This document shows, piece after piece, positions 1 to 5,200 of a DNA stretch of 5,200 nt; position 1 is the first letter of the stretch; each line of letters starts with the position of its first letter. The notes under the pieces were generated by a model. The model was not told where the DNA came from and searched no databases. It was given only the letters and a program-made list of their open reading frames with translations. Source of the stretch: Microgenomates group bacterium (GTDB lineage: Bacteria > Patescibacteriota > Microgenomatia > UBA1406 > GWC2-37-13); the NCBI GenBank assembly GCA_028276105.1, contig JAPYWZ010000050.1, positions 1 through 5,200 on the forward strand. Direction: 5' to 3'. The position numbers and the translations under genes are program-made.

Positions 1-329
1 AAATAAACTAAAGAAAAACCAAAAATCCTAAAAATATCACCAAAAAATCTAATCAAAAAAGGGTAAAAAGGCAAATGAGCAGCAAAATATTTTGAAGGAA
101 GCGGTAACTCAAAACCTATTTTATCAATTGCTTCTTTATGATAAAAAGTTTTGGCAGGAATAATGTACAAAGGTCCATCGTAATTTCGGTAAATATATTC
201 AAAACTAGAATTGGGAATTTCAATTCCATACCAAAAATTAATTTTTAAAAGAAATGGTAACCAAACTAAAAAAGTAGTCAATAAAACGAAAAAAATTAAG
301 ATAAAATATGATTTAATGAAAAAACGCAT
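1..329 (-). CDS. PIG-V-like polytopic membrane glycosyltransferase, N-terminal part (runs off left edge)
   Basis: This reading frame starts at ATG 329-327 and stays open to base 1, giving 109 residues; the C-terminus lies outside the window. A hydrophobic helix covers about residues 8-28. An extracytoplasmic loop follows with Y50-D51-G52-P53, then PSKYFAAHLPFYPFLIR (78-94), where the next helix begins. An acidic YDG motif soon after helix 1, followed by an 'FPLYPLLIR'-type segment, is the pattern of GPI mannosyltransferase II (PIG-V, GT76) and its bacterial relatives. Those enzymes use a lipid-linked sugar on the outer membrane face. The family call is from memory of motifs, and sugar and acceptor are unknown. 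The gene is divergent from the next one and their starts overlap by 14 nt. No Shine-Dalgarno is seen. A generic GT-C (RgtA/PMT-like) enzyme is the alternative. The frame is clearly real because its composition is that of a membrane protein, whereas the opposite strand here encodes only a lysine-rich tail. Confidence 0.8.
   Translation of the reverse strand, partial: MRFFIKSYFILIFFVLLTTFLVWLPFLLKINFWYGIEIPNSSFEYIYRNYDGPLYIIPAKTFYHKEAIDKIGFELPLPSKYFAAHLPFYPFLIRFFGDIFRIFGFSLVY
302..307 (+). promoter_or_regulatory. Possible -10 element for the plus-strand GT operon
   Basis: The hexamer TAAAAT ends 8 nt before ATG 316, so transcription from it would start about at the ATG and give a leaderless or near-leaderless mRNA. 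It lies inside the coding region of the divergent gene. No good -35 is found at 16-18 nt. In sequence this AT-rich such hexamers arise often by chance, so this is only a candidate. Confidence 0.25.
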
Positions 330-1779
330 AAAAAATATTTTAACAAAAAATTGGTTTTTTTTAATCTTATTAGGAATTGGCATTTTTTTTCGTCTTTATC
401 GATTGGAAGAATTTATCACTTTTTTAGGTGATCAAGGAAGAGATGCAATTATAATTAAAAGAATTATCACCTTTGAGCATTTTCCTGCCTTAGGCCCGGT
501 TTCTTCGGTTGGCCAAGTATTCTTAGGTCCTTTTTTTTATTATTTTATGGCTCCATTTTTGGCATTATTCAAACTTGATCCGGTTGGCTTAGCTTTTGGC
601 AGCTTTTTTTATTCGACAATTGGCTTAATTTTGGCCTATTTTATTTTAAAAAAAATCGATCCAAAAATTGCTAATCTCTTTCTTGTCTTAACCACTTTTT
701 CTTGGATATTAATTCACAATGCTCGCTTTTCTTGGAATCCTAATCTCCTACCTTACTTTTCTTTTTTTACTCTTTACTTTATGTCTTTATTTTTTGAAAA
801 AAATCTTATTTTTCCTTTTTTGGCGGGAATGTTTTTTTCTTTTTCAACCCAACTTCATTATCTTGCTTTTCTTTTAACTCCCACTTTAATTTTATTTTTT
901 TTAATAAACTATAAAAAAATTTTAAAAGAACCACTTTTATTTATTAAAAAAATTAGTTTTTTTATTTTTGCCTTTTTAATTTTTTATCTTCCTTTAATTC
1001 TTTTTGATTTAAAACATCAATTTTTAAACATTAAAAATTTTATTAAACTCTTTACTCATCAAGAAATTATCAAATCAACTTCTTATCATCAACGATTTCA
1101 AGAAACTTTAACTAACTTTTTTAATTTTACTTTTAATTTGAAAATTAATTATTTTTTAAGTTTTACATTTTTTATTCTTCTTTTTTTTTATTTTCTTAAA
1201 AAAAAATTTTTTTATAAAAAACCCTTATTTCAACTTATTTTTTTAAGTTTTTTTGTTTTTATTTTTAGTTTTTCTTTTTTAAATAGTTTTCGTCATTATC
1301 ATTATTACAACACAGTTTATCTTAACTTCTTTGTCATTTTAGCCGTTTTTTTTGCCGACTTTTTTTCTATTAATCTTTTAACTAAAATTTTTGTCTTTAT
1401 TTTTTTAATTTTTTTTATTAATCAAAATCAATTAAATTACCCTTTTAAACATCAAAAAGGCAATTTTCAAACAAAAATTGCCCAAAAAATTGCCAAATCA
1501 ATAATCGATAACAATCCAAAAATGCCTTACCAAATTGTTCCTATTCCTTTTACGGAAATGGATGGTCATATCCGTTACTATCTTGAAATTATGGGAAAAA
1601 GACCACTTTCAGAAGAAAGTAGTCAGGAAGGCGAAGAACTTTATATTTTATGCTACGAAAAAGAATGTGATGTCTTAAACCATCCTCAATGGCAAATCGC
1701 TGCTTTCAAAAATAAAAAAATTGCTAAAATATGGAAAGTTGATCGGGTAACAATTTATAAAATTATCCATGGAAGATAA
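316..1779 (+). CDS. GT-C membrane glycosyltransferase, PMT/GT39-like
   Basis: The product has 487 residues from ATG 316 and is a polytopic inner-membrane protein, predicted to move a sugar from a polyprenyl-phosphate donor to an acceptor outside the cytoplasm. A short basic N-terminus (MKKRIKN) precedes helix 1 (about 13-25). The first outer loop carries G38-D-Q-G-R-D43, which sits where PMT and ArnT keep their catalytic acidic pair. Further polar landmarks are RFSWNPNLLP (137-146) and QLHY (179-182). About ten Phe/Leu-rich helices fill the chain to about residue 375. A soluble C-terminal domain of about 100 residues follows, with HIRYYLEIMG and a Cys pair at 446 and 451. The frame is open 35 codons further upstream to a TTG at 211, but that stretch is antisense to the divergent gene and is not membrane-like, so ATG 316 is preferred. 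It is first of three overlapping genes; the next starts 11 nt before its stop. Substrate unknown. Confidence 0.85.
   Translation: MKKRIKNILTKNWFFLILLGIGIFFRLYRLEEFITFLGDQGRDAIIIKRIITFEHFPALGPVSSVGQVFLGPFFYYFMAPFLALFKLDPVGLAFGSFFYSTIGLILAYFILKKIDPKIANLFLVLTTFSWILIHNARFSWNPNLLPYFSFFTLYFMSLFFEKNLIFPFLAGMFFSFSTQLHYLAFLLTPTLILFFLINYKKILKEPLLFIKKISFFIFAFLIFYLPLILFDLKHQFLNIKNFIKLFTHQEIIKSTSYHQRFQETLTNFFNFTFNLKINYFLSFTFFILLFFYFLKKKFFYKKPLFQLIFLSFFVFIFSFSFLNSFRHYHYYNTVYLNFFVILAVFFADFFSINLLTKIFVFIFLIFFINQNQLNYPFKHQKGNFQTKIAQKIAKSIIDNNPKMPYQIVPIPFTEMDGHIRYYLEIMGKRPLSEESSQEGEELYILCYEKECDVLNHPQWQIAAFKNKKIAKIWKVDRVTIYKIIHGR
337..345 (-). promoter_or_regulatory. Possible extended -10 element for the leftward GT-C gene
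   Basis: Read on the minus strand the bases are TGTTAAAAT, which is an extended -10 (TG-n-TAAAAT). The hexamer ends 7 nt before ATG 329, so the transcript would begin near the start codon, again leaderless. The site lies inside the first codons of the plus-strand gene. The -35 position shows only a weak match. Chance occurrence is possible in this AT-rich context. Confidence 0.3.
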
Positions 1780-2521
1780 CTTAAAAATTTCTTTAATCGT
1801 CCCTTGTTATAATGAAGAATTAAACCTTCAAAAAGGGACTTTGGACAAAATTGGCAACTTTACAAAAGATGATAAAAGATTTATTGAAGTGATAATCTCT
1901 GATGATGGCTCAACCGATCAAACAAAAAAAATAATTAAAGAAAAATATTTAAAGCTCTTTCCAAAATTTAAACTTCTTGAAAACCCTCATCAAGGAAAAG
2001 CCGGGGCGATAATCTCCGCGATCAAAAAAGCAAAAGGTAATTGGGTATTTTTTACCGATTTTGATTTAGCCACCCCAATTGAAGAAGTTGAGAAACTAAT
2101 CTCTGTAGCAAAAAAAGATACCCCAATCATTATCGGTTCACGAAATACAAAAAGAGAAGGAGCTCCATTTATAAGAAAGATTATGGCCTTAGGTTTTATT
2201 TTTCTAAGAAATCTTTTTTTAAATCTTAAAGGAATTAAAGATACTCAATGTGGTTTTAAAATGTTTAAAAAAAAGGCGGCGTTAAAAATTATCAATAAGC
2301 TAAAAGTCTTTAATCAACAAAGAAAAGTCAAAGCTTCTTCTGTTTCTGCTGGTTTTGATCTTGAATTTTTATTTTTAGCCCAAAGATTAGGTTTTAAAAT
2401 TAAAGAAATTCCAGTTTCTTGGAAACATGTAGAAACAAAAAATGTTTCTTTTTTAAAAGATACCTTAGAAACAATTATTGATATTATAAAAATAAAAATC
2501 AATGATTCAAAAAATGCTTAA
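1769..2521 (+). CDS. ALG5-like polyprenyl-phosphate glycosyltransferase (GT2, soluble)
   Basis: This is a 250-residue GT-A fold family 2 glycosyltransferase, predicted to transfer a sugar, probably glucose, from a nucleotide donor to undecaprenyl phosphate on the cytoplasmic face. Motifs in order are SLIVPCYNEE (8-17), SDDGSTDQT (44-52, nucleotide binding), GKAGAI (76-81), metal-binding D97-F-D99 in TDFDLATP, GSR (123-125), DTQCGFKMF (158-166) and GFDLEFLFLA (195-204). EIPVSWKHVE (213-222) closes the domain. The DTQCGFK segment and the following 'D-E-L' block are typical of dolichyl-phosphate beta-glucosyltransferase ALG5 and bacterial homologues. Unlike the GtrB-like protein nearby it has no C-terminal membrane helices; eukaryotic ALG5 has an N-terminal anchor, which is absent here. 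Its start overlaps the upstream gene by 11 nt and its end overlaps the downstream gene, suggesting translational coupling. The family is confident; the exact sugar is inferred. Confidence 0.88.
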   Translation: MEDNLKISLIVPCYNEELNLQKGTLDKIGNFTKDDKRFIEVIISDDGSTDQTKKIIKEKYLKLFPKFKLLENPHQGKAGAIISAIKKAKGNWVFFTDFDLATPIEEVEKLISVAKKDTPIIIGSRNTKREGAPFIRKIMALGFIFLRNLFLNLKGIKDTQCGFKMFKKKAALKIINKLKVFNQQRKVKASSVSAGFDLEFLFLAQRLGFKIKEIPVSWKHVETKNVSFLKDTLETIIDIIKIKINDSKNA

Positions 2522-3956
2522 AAAACACAAATTTTTTTTTGTTTTTATAACTATCCTTTTTTTTATTTTATTATTTAAAATTGTTTTTTTTGTTAAACCA
2601 TTTTATGATTGGGATGAATCTTTATATATAAAAAGTGGCTTGGAAATGTTTGAAAAAAGATATTTTCTTTTTCCGGTTTGGCAAGGAAAAATCTGGTTTG
2701 ATAAACCACCATTAATTCCTTTTCTTTATGCTTTAGTAATCAAAACTTTTCCTTTTATACTTCCAGAAATCTCCACCCGTATTTTCACTCTTCTAATCGG
2801 AACGGCGACTTTAATATTACTTTATTTTTTTTATTATCAAATGACAAAAAACACCTTTCTTGCTACTTTAATCATTTTTCTAACCGCTACTCGGTCTATT
2901 TTTCTTCAACGACTTCAAGTAGTCAATCTTGATTTATTTTTACTTATGGGATGGATCGGGTATGTTTTATTTTTTAACCACTTTTTTCTGAGTTTATTTT
3001 TCTTAATTATCTCTGTTTTTAGTAAATCGCTTATTGGTTTTTATTCTATTTTTATAATGTTTTTTTATCAATGTTATCTTTTTTTAACCAAAGAAATAGA
3101 CTTTAAAAAATTCAAAAAAAACCTCATCAAACTTTTTACTCATTTTATAATTCCGTTTAGCTGGTTTATTTTAATGTATATAAAATATGGGCATACCTTT
3201 TTAAAAATGCATATTTTCGAAAGTCATTTTCGAAGAATAACGGCTTCAATTGAGTTTCATTTTGGAGAAAGACTTTTTTACATTAATCTTGTTAAAACGG
3301 AGTTTGGGACTTACTCATTATTAGCATTAGCGGGTATTATCATTCTTATTTGGTATTTTTATAAAAAAATCTTATCAAAAAAACAAATATTTTTTTCTTT
3401 CTATCTTCTTCCTTGGTTTATTTTTTTAAATCTGACTAAAACAAAAATTTTTTGGTACCTCTTGCCAGTAATTCCTCAATTTGCTTTCTTTTCTTTTTAT
3501 CCAATAACATTCTTCAAAAATAAAAGAATATTATTTTATTTATTAATTTTTGTTTTTTTTATTTTTATTTCTTATCAATTTTTTTGGCAAAAAAATTTCT
3601 TGGGTACTTTTTACTCTGAATACGACTCCAATTATTACCTAGCCATTACTGCCAAAAAATATTGTAGTCAAATTGATATGCTTATCGATCAAAAAACACG
3701 AAGTGATTTTGAAACTCTTGACAAACTTAATCTTTTAATTACTACTAGTCGATGGTGGGGTAATCATCCTAGTATTTTTTATTATTTTGGTAAAAAAATA
3801 AATCTATATTTTGATAAAAAACATTTCTTAAAAAATATCGATAAATACGAATGTTTCATTTTAGAAAAAAAAGATATAAATGATCTTAACCTTAAAAAAT
3901 TTAAGTTAATTAAGAATTTTGATTCTCTATTTTTATACCAAAGACAGAATCAATAA
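2502..3956 (+). CDS. ArnT/GT83-like membrane glycosyltransferase
   Basis: This 484-residue polytopic membrane protein resembles the lipid-A aminoarabinose transferase ArnT and related PMT_2 proteins, which use an undecaprenyl-phosphate sugar on the outer membrane face. Helix 1 spans about 11-31. The first loop has D36-W-D38-E39, matching the catalytic acidic pair, and then WFDKPPL with K68-P69-P70-L71, the ArnT-type KPPL signature. Later landmarks match the same family: RLQVVNLDLF (D144), the 'SKSLIG' segment where ArnT has a TKGP-like turn, HFRRITASIEFHFGERLFY, and TKTKIFWYLLPVIPQFAF. About ten or more helices end near residue 370, and a soluble domain of about 100 residues completes it. There is no reason to expect lipid A modification in this organism, so no gene name is given. 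ATG 2514 (8 nt overlap with the upstream stop) is as good a start as ATG 2502 (20 nt overlap). The 3' end overlaps the convergent GT2 gene by 47 nt. Confidence 0.87.
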   Translation: MIQKMLKKHKFFFVFITILFFILLFKIVFFVKPFYDWDESLYIKSGLEMFEKRYFLFPVWQGKIWFDKPPLIPFLYALVIKTFPFILPEISTRIFTLLIGTATLILLYFFYYQMTKNTFLATLIIFLTATRSIFLQRLQVVNLDLFLLMGWIGYVLFFNHFFLSLFFLIISVFSKSLIGFYSIFIMFFYQCYLFLTKEIDFKKFKKNLIKLFTHFIIPFSWFILMYIKYGHTFLKMHIFESHFRRITASIEFHFGERLFYINLVKTEFGTYSLLALAGIIILIWYFYKKILSKKQIFFSFYLLPWFIFLNLTKTKIFWYLLPVIPQFAFFSFYPITFFKNKRILFYLLIFVFFIFISYQFFWQKNFLGTFYSEYDSNYYLAITAKKYCSQIDMLIDQKTRSDFETLDKLNLLITTSRWWGNHPSIFYYFGKKINLYFDKKHFLKNIDKYECFILEKKDINDLNLKKFKLIKNFDSLFLYQRQNQ

Positions 3957-4860
3957 TATAAGAAGGCCGACCTTTTACTTCATCATAAATCCTTTTTATA
4001 TATTCACCCATTATTCCCATTGAAAAAAGTTGTAAACCACCAATAAAAATTAATAAAGTCACAGTTGTTGCAAAACCAGGCACACGGTTATAATGGGAAG
4101 TAAAAAACTTCATATAAAAAACAAAAAGTGCTCCTAGAAAAGAAAAAAACAAGGAGAAAAAGCCTAAATAAAACATAAACTTAAAAGGAACATAAGAAAA
4201 AGAAAATATACCATCAAAAGCCAGTTTCATAATTTTTTTAAAAGTATACTTACTTTTTCCAGCGTAACGTCTATCTCTTTCGTATTCTAAACCTATTTGT
4301 TTAAATCCAACCCAAGCTCTAATTCCTCTTACAAATCTATTTCTTTCGGGCAAAAGATTAATTGCCTTCACCACTTTTCTTCTCATCACGCAAAAATCAC
4401 CACTGTCTAAAGGAATATCAATCTCAGCAATTGCTTTTAAAAAACGGTAATAAGTAGCATAAGCTAATCGCATAAAAAGAGATTCTTTTCTTTTTTTTCT
4501 TATTGCATAAACAACATCATAACCCTCATCAATTTTTTTAAAAAATTGAGGTAATACTTCTGGCGGATCTTGAAGATCAGCATCCATCACCACAACAATT
4601 TCTCCTTGGGCATATTTTAATCCTGCCGAGACAGCCATTTGATGGCCAAAATTTCTTGAGAAATTAATTATTTTTACTCGAGAATCTTTTTGATAAAGAT
4701 TAATTAATTTAAAAAGAGTTTGATCGAAAGAACCGTCGTTGACGAAAATTAATTCGTATTCTTTTTTCAAGGCTGTTAGTACTTTGGTTAATCGTTGATA
4801 AAGAATGTCAATATTTTTTTCTTCGTTATAAATTGGAACAACAATTGAGTATTTAATCAT
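3910..4860 (-). CDS. DPM1/GtrB-like polyprenyl-phosphate glycosyltransferase (GT2, two C-terminal membrane helices)
   Basis: This 316-residue enzyme is predicted to make an undecaprenyl-phosphate sugar from a nucleotide sugar at the cytoplasmic face. The GT-A domain has VVPIYNEEKNI (7-17), F39-V-N-D-G-S44, SRNFGHQMAVSAGL (68-81), metal-binding D93-A-D95 in DADLQDPPE, DSGDFCVMRR (152-161), RNRFVRGIRAWVGF (173-186) and YERDRRYAGKSKY (193-205). The last two motifs are the acceptor-side signature of GtrB/YfdH and ArnC-like enzymes. An amphipathic stretch and two helices (about 226-250 and 265-285) anchor it, and the tail GEYIKRIYDEVKGRPSYII (285-303) is the family's usual ending. Length and architecture are complete. 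The donor could be glucose, mannose or an aminosugar; sequence alone does not decide. It has its own good promoter just downstream of recF, and its last 15 codons plus stop overlap the end of the ArnT-like gene on the other strand. Confidence 0.93.
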   Translation of the reverse strand: MIKYSIVVPIYNEEKNIDILYQRLTKVLTALKKEYELIFVNDGSFDQTLFKLINLYQKDSRVKIINFSRNFGHQMAVSAGLKYAQGEIVVVMDADLQDPPEVLPQFFKKIDEGYDVVYAIRKKRKESLFMRLAYATYYRFLKAIAEIDIPLDSGDFCVMRRKVVKAINLLPERNRFVRGIRAWVGFKQIGLEYERDRRYAGKSKYTFKKIMKLAFDGIFSFSYVPFKFMFYLGFFSLFFSFLGALFVFYMKFFTSHYNRVPGFATTVTLLIFIGGLQLFSMGIMGEYIKRIYDEVKGRPSYIIDSVFGIKIENQNS

Positions 4861-4897
4861 TTTTTTTATTTTTTTATTAAATAAGGATTATTTTAAT

Positions 4898-4926
4898 ATT
4901 ATAACCATAAAAAACCACTTTGCCAA
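4898..4926 (-). promoter_or_regulatory. Sigma70-type promoter for the GtrB-like GT2 gene
   Basis: On the minus strand TTGGCA (4926-4921) is followed by a 17-nt spacer and a perfect TATAAT (4903-4898). This is five of six and six of six matches to consensus with ideal spacing. Transcription should start near 4891, leaving a leader of about 30 nt that is A/T only in its last 20 bases and has no Shine-Dalgarno sequence. The -35 begins 10 nt after the recF stop codon, so the GT2 gene can be expressed independently of recF. Confidence 0.65.
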
Positions 4927-4936
4927 GAAAATATTT

Positions 4937-5200
4937 TTATATTACAATCACGCTTTTTATTCCTTCAACTAAATAAAATGTTTCTTTTTCTGTCGTTGTT
5001 AATATTGTTTGATAATTTTTAATTAACCGTAAAATTAATTGTCTATTTTTTAAATCCAACTCAGAAAACAAATCATCCAAAAGTAAAATTGGTCGGATTT
5101 TAAAATTTTCTTCAAAATACTTAATCTCATTTATCTTAAGCCAAAATAAAGCCAATCTCTGTTCGCTTCTTGAACCAAAAAGATGAATATTTTTTTCTTT
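4937..5200 (-). CDS. recF: RecF, DNA repair ATPase, C-terminal part (runs off right edge)
   Basis: The frame is open from base 5200 to the TAA at 4939-4937, giving the last 87 residues; the N-terminal Walker A region lies outside. RecF is an SMC/ABC-like ATPase that, with RecO and RecR, helps load RecA at single-strand gaps. The fragment has the ABC signature region FGSRSEQRLALFWLKINE (8-25 of the fragment), Walker B and D-loop PILLLDDLFSELD, and the C-terminal 'QTILTTTE' strand, all in the RecF order and spacing. RecF proteins usually show S-R-G at the signature; here it is S-R-S. The TTG at 5155-5153 is an internal Leu codon and not the start, because the signature motif lies upstream of it in the same frame. 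RecF often sits near dnaA/dnaN and the origin, but that cannot be seen here. Confidence 0.92.
   Translation of the reverse strand, partial: KEKNIHLFGSRSEQRLALFWLKINEIKYFEENFKIRPILLLDDLFSELDLKNRQLILRLIKNYQTILTTTEKETFYLVEGIKSVIVI

Noticed and set aside
211..315. A 35-codon N-terminal extension of the first plus-strand GT-C gene from TTG 211.
   Set aside because: It is polar and lysine-rich, lies antisense to a well-supported membrane-protein frame, and the ATG at 316 starts a typical basic-then-hydrophobic N-terminus.
2314..2502. A 62-residue open frame on the minus strand.
   Set aside because: It lies wholly inside the ALG5-like gene, whose motifs (GFDLEFL, EIPVSW) cover the same bases; the antisense product has no recognisable features.
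3891..3905. Perfect inverted repeat CTTAAA-aaa-TTTAAG near the convergent gene ends, as a terminator for the minus-strand gene.
   Set aside because: It is only A/T-paired apart from one G-C pair, lacks a proper U tract on the minus strand, and such palindromes are expected by chance in this composition.
3963..3974. Small hairpin AAGG-ccga-CCTT followed by a few T, 7 nt after the stop of the plus-strand operon, as a terminator.
   Set aside because: The stem has only four base pairs and the T tract is short. It also encodes the conserved GRP of the convergent GT2, which explains the GC-rich bases.
5153..5155. TTG codon as the start of a short separate gene of 72 residues.
   Set aside because: The same frame stays open to the window edge and carries the RecF signature motif upstream of it, so it is an internal Leu codon.
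1..5200. Alternative genetic code (TGA as Trp or Gly, as in Mycoplasma or Gracilibacteria).
   Set aside because: All frames read through complete families with TGG for Trp and no in-frame TGA is needed; all observed stops are TAA, so TGA use is untested but reassignment is unsupported.
1..5200. CRISPR arrays, tRNA or rRNA genes, insertion sequences.
   Set aside because: No spaced direct repeats, no cloverleaf-like GC-rich segment and no transposase motifs were seen; nearly all bases are accounted for by coding sequence.

Overview
The window is a very AT-rich, tightly packed bacterial segment dominated by membrane glycosylation genes, with the tail of recF at the right edge. By eye about three quarters of the bases are A or T. 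Every complete gene ends in TAA, none has a recognisable Shine-Dalgarno sequence, and tryptophan is encoded by TGG with TGA acting as a stop, so code 11 fits and codes 4 and 25 do not. The packing, the base composition and the combination of PMT/ArnT-like, ALG5-like and DPM1/GtrB-like enzymes suggest a Candidate Phyla Radiation (Patescibacteria) genome, perhaps Microgenomates. That placement is inferred from gene style only and has not been tested.

Layout, left to right. (1) The minus strand, 329 down to 1 and off the edge, holds the N-terminal 109 residues of a PIG-V-like polytopic membrane glycosyltransferase. (2) On the plus strand is a three-gene overlapping run: a GT-C membrane glycosyltransferase (316-1779), a soluble ALG5-like GT2 polyprenyl-phosphate glycosyltransferase (1769-2521) and an ArnT/GT83-like GT-C glycosyltransferase (2502-3956). 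(3) On the minus strand, converging on that run, is a DPM1/GtrB-like GT2 with two C-terminal membrane helices (4860-3910). Its consensus-like promoter lies in the only true intergenic gap (4861-4936). (4) On the minus strand, entering from the right edge, is the C-terminal 87 residues of RecF (5200-4937).

How they may work together (inference): the two GT2 enzymes would load sugars from nucleotide donors onto undecaprenyl phosphate at the inner face of the membrane. The three GT-C enzymes would then transfer lipid-linked sugars to an acceptor on the outer face. The acceptor (surface protein, lipid or polymer) cannot be told from this window, and no flippase is visible.

The most notable structural points are gene boundaries. 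The two divergent left-hand genes overlap head-to-head by 14 nt, with possible leaderless starts. The right-hand operon and the GtrB-like gene overlap tail-to-tail by 47 nt. I found no RNA gene, CRISPR array, insertion sequence or convincing intrinsic terminator. I did not find a clearly new system: this looks like a compact surface-glycosylation locus.
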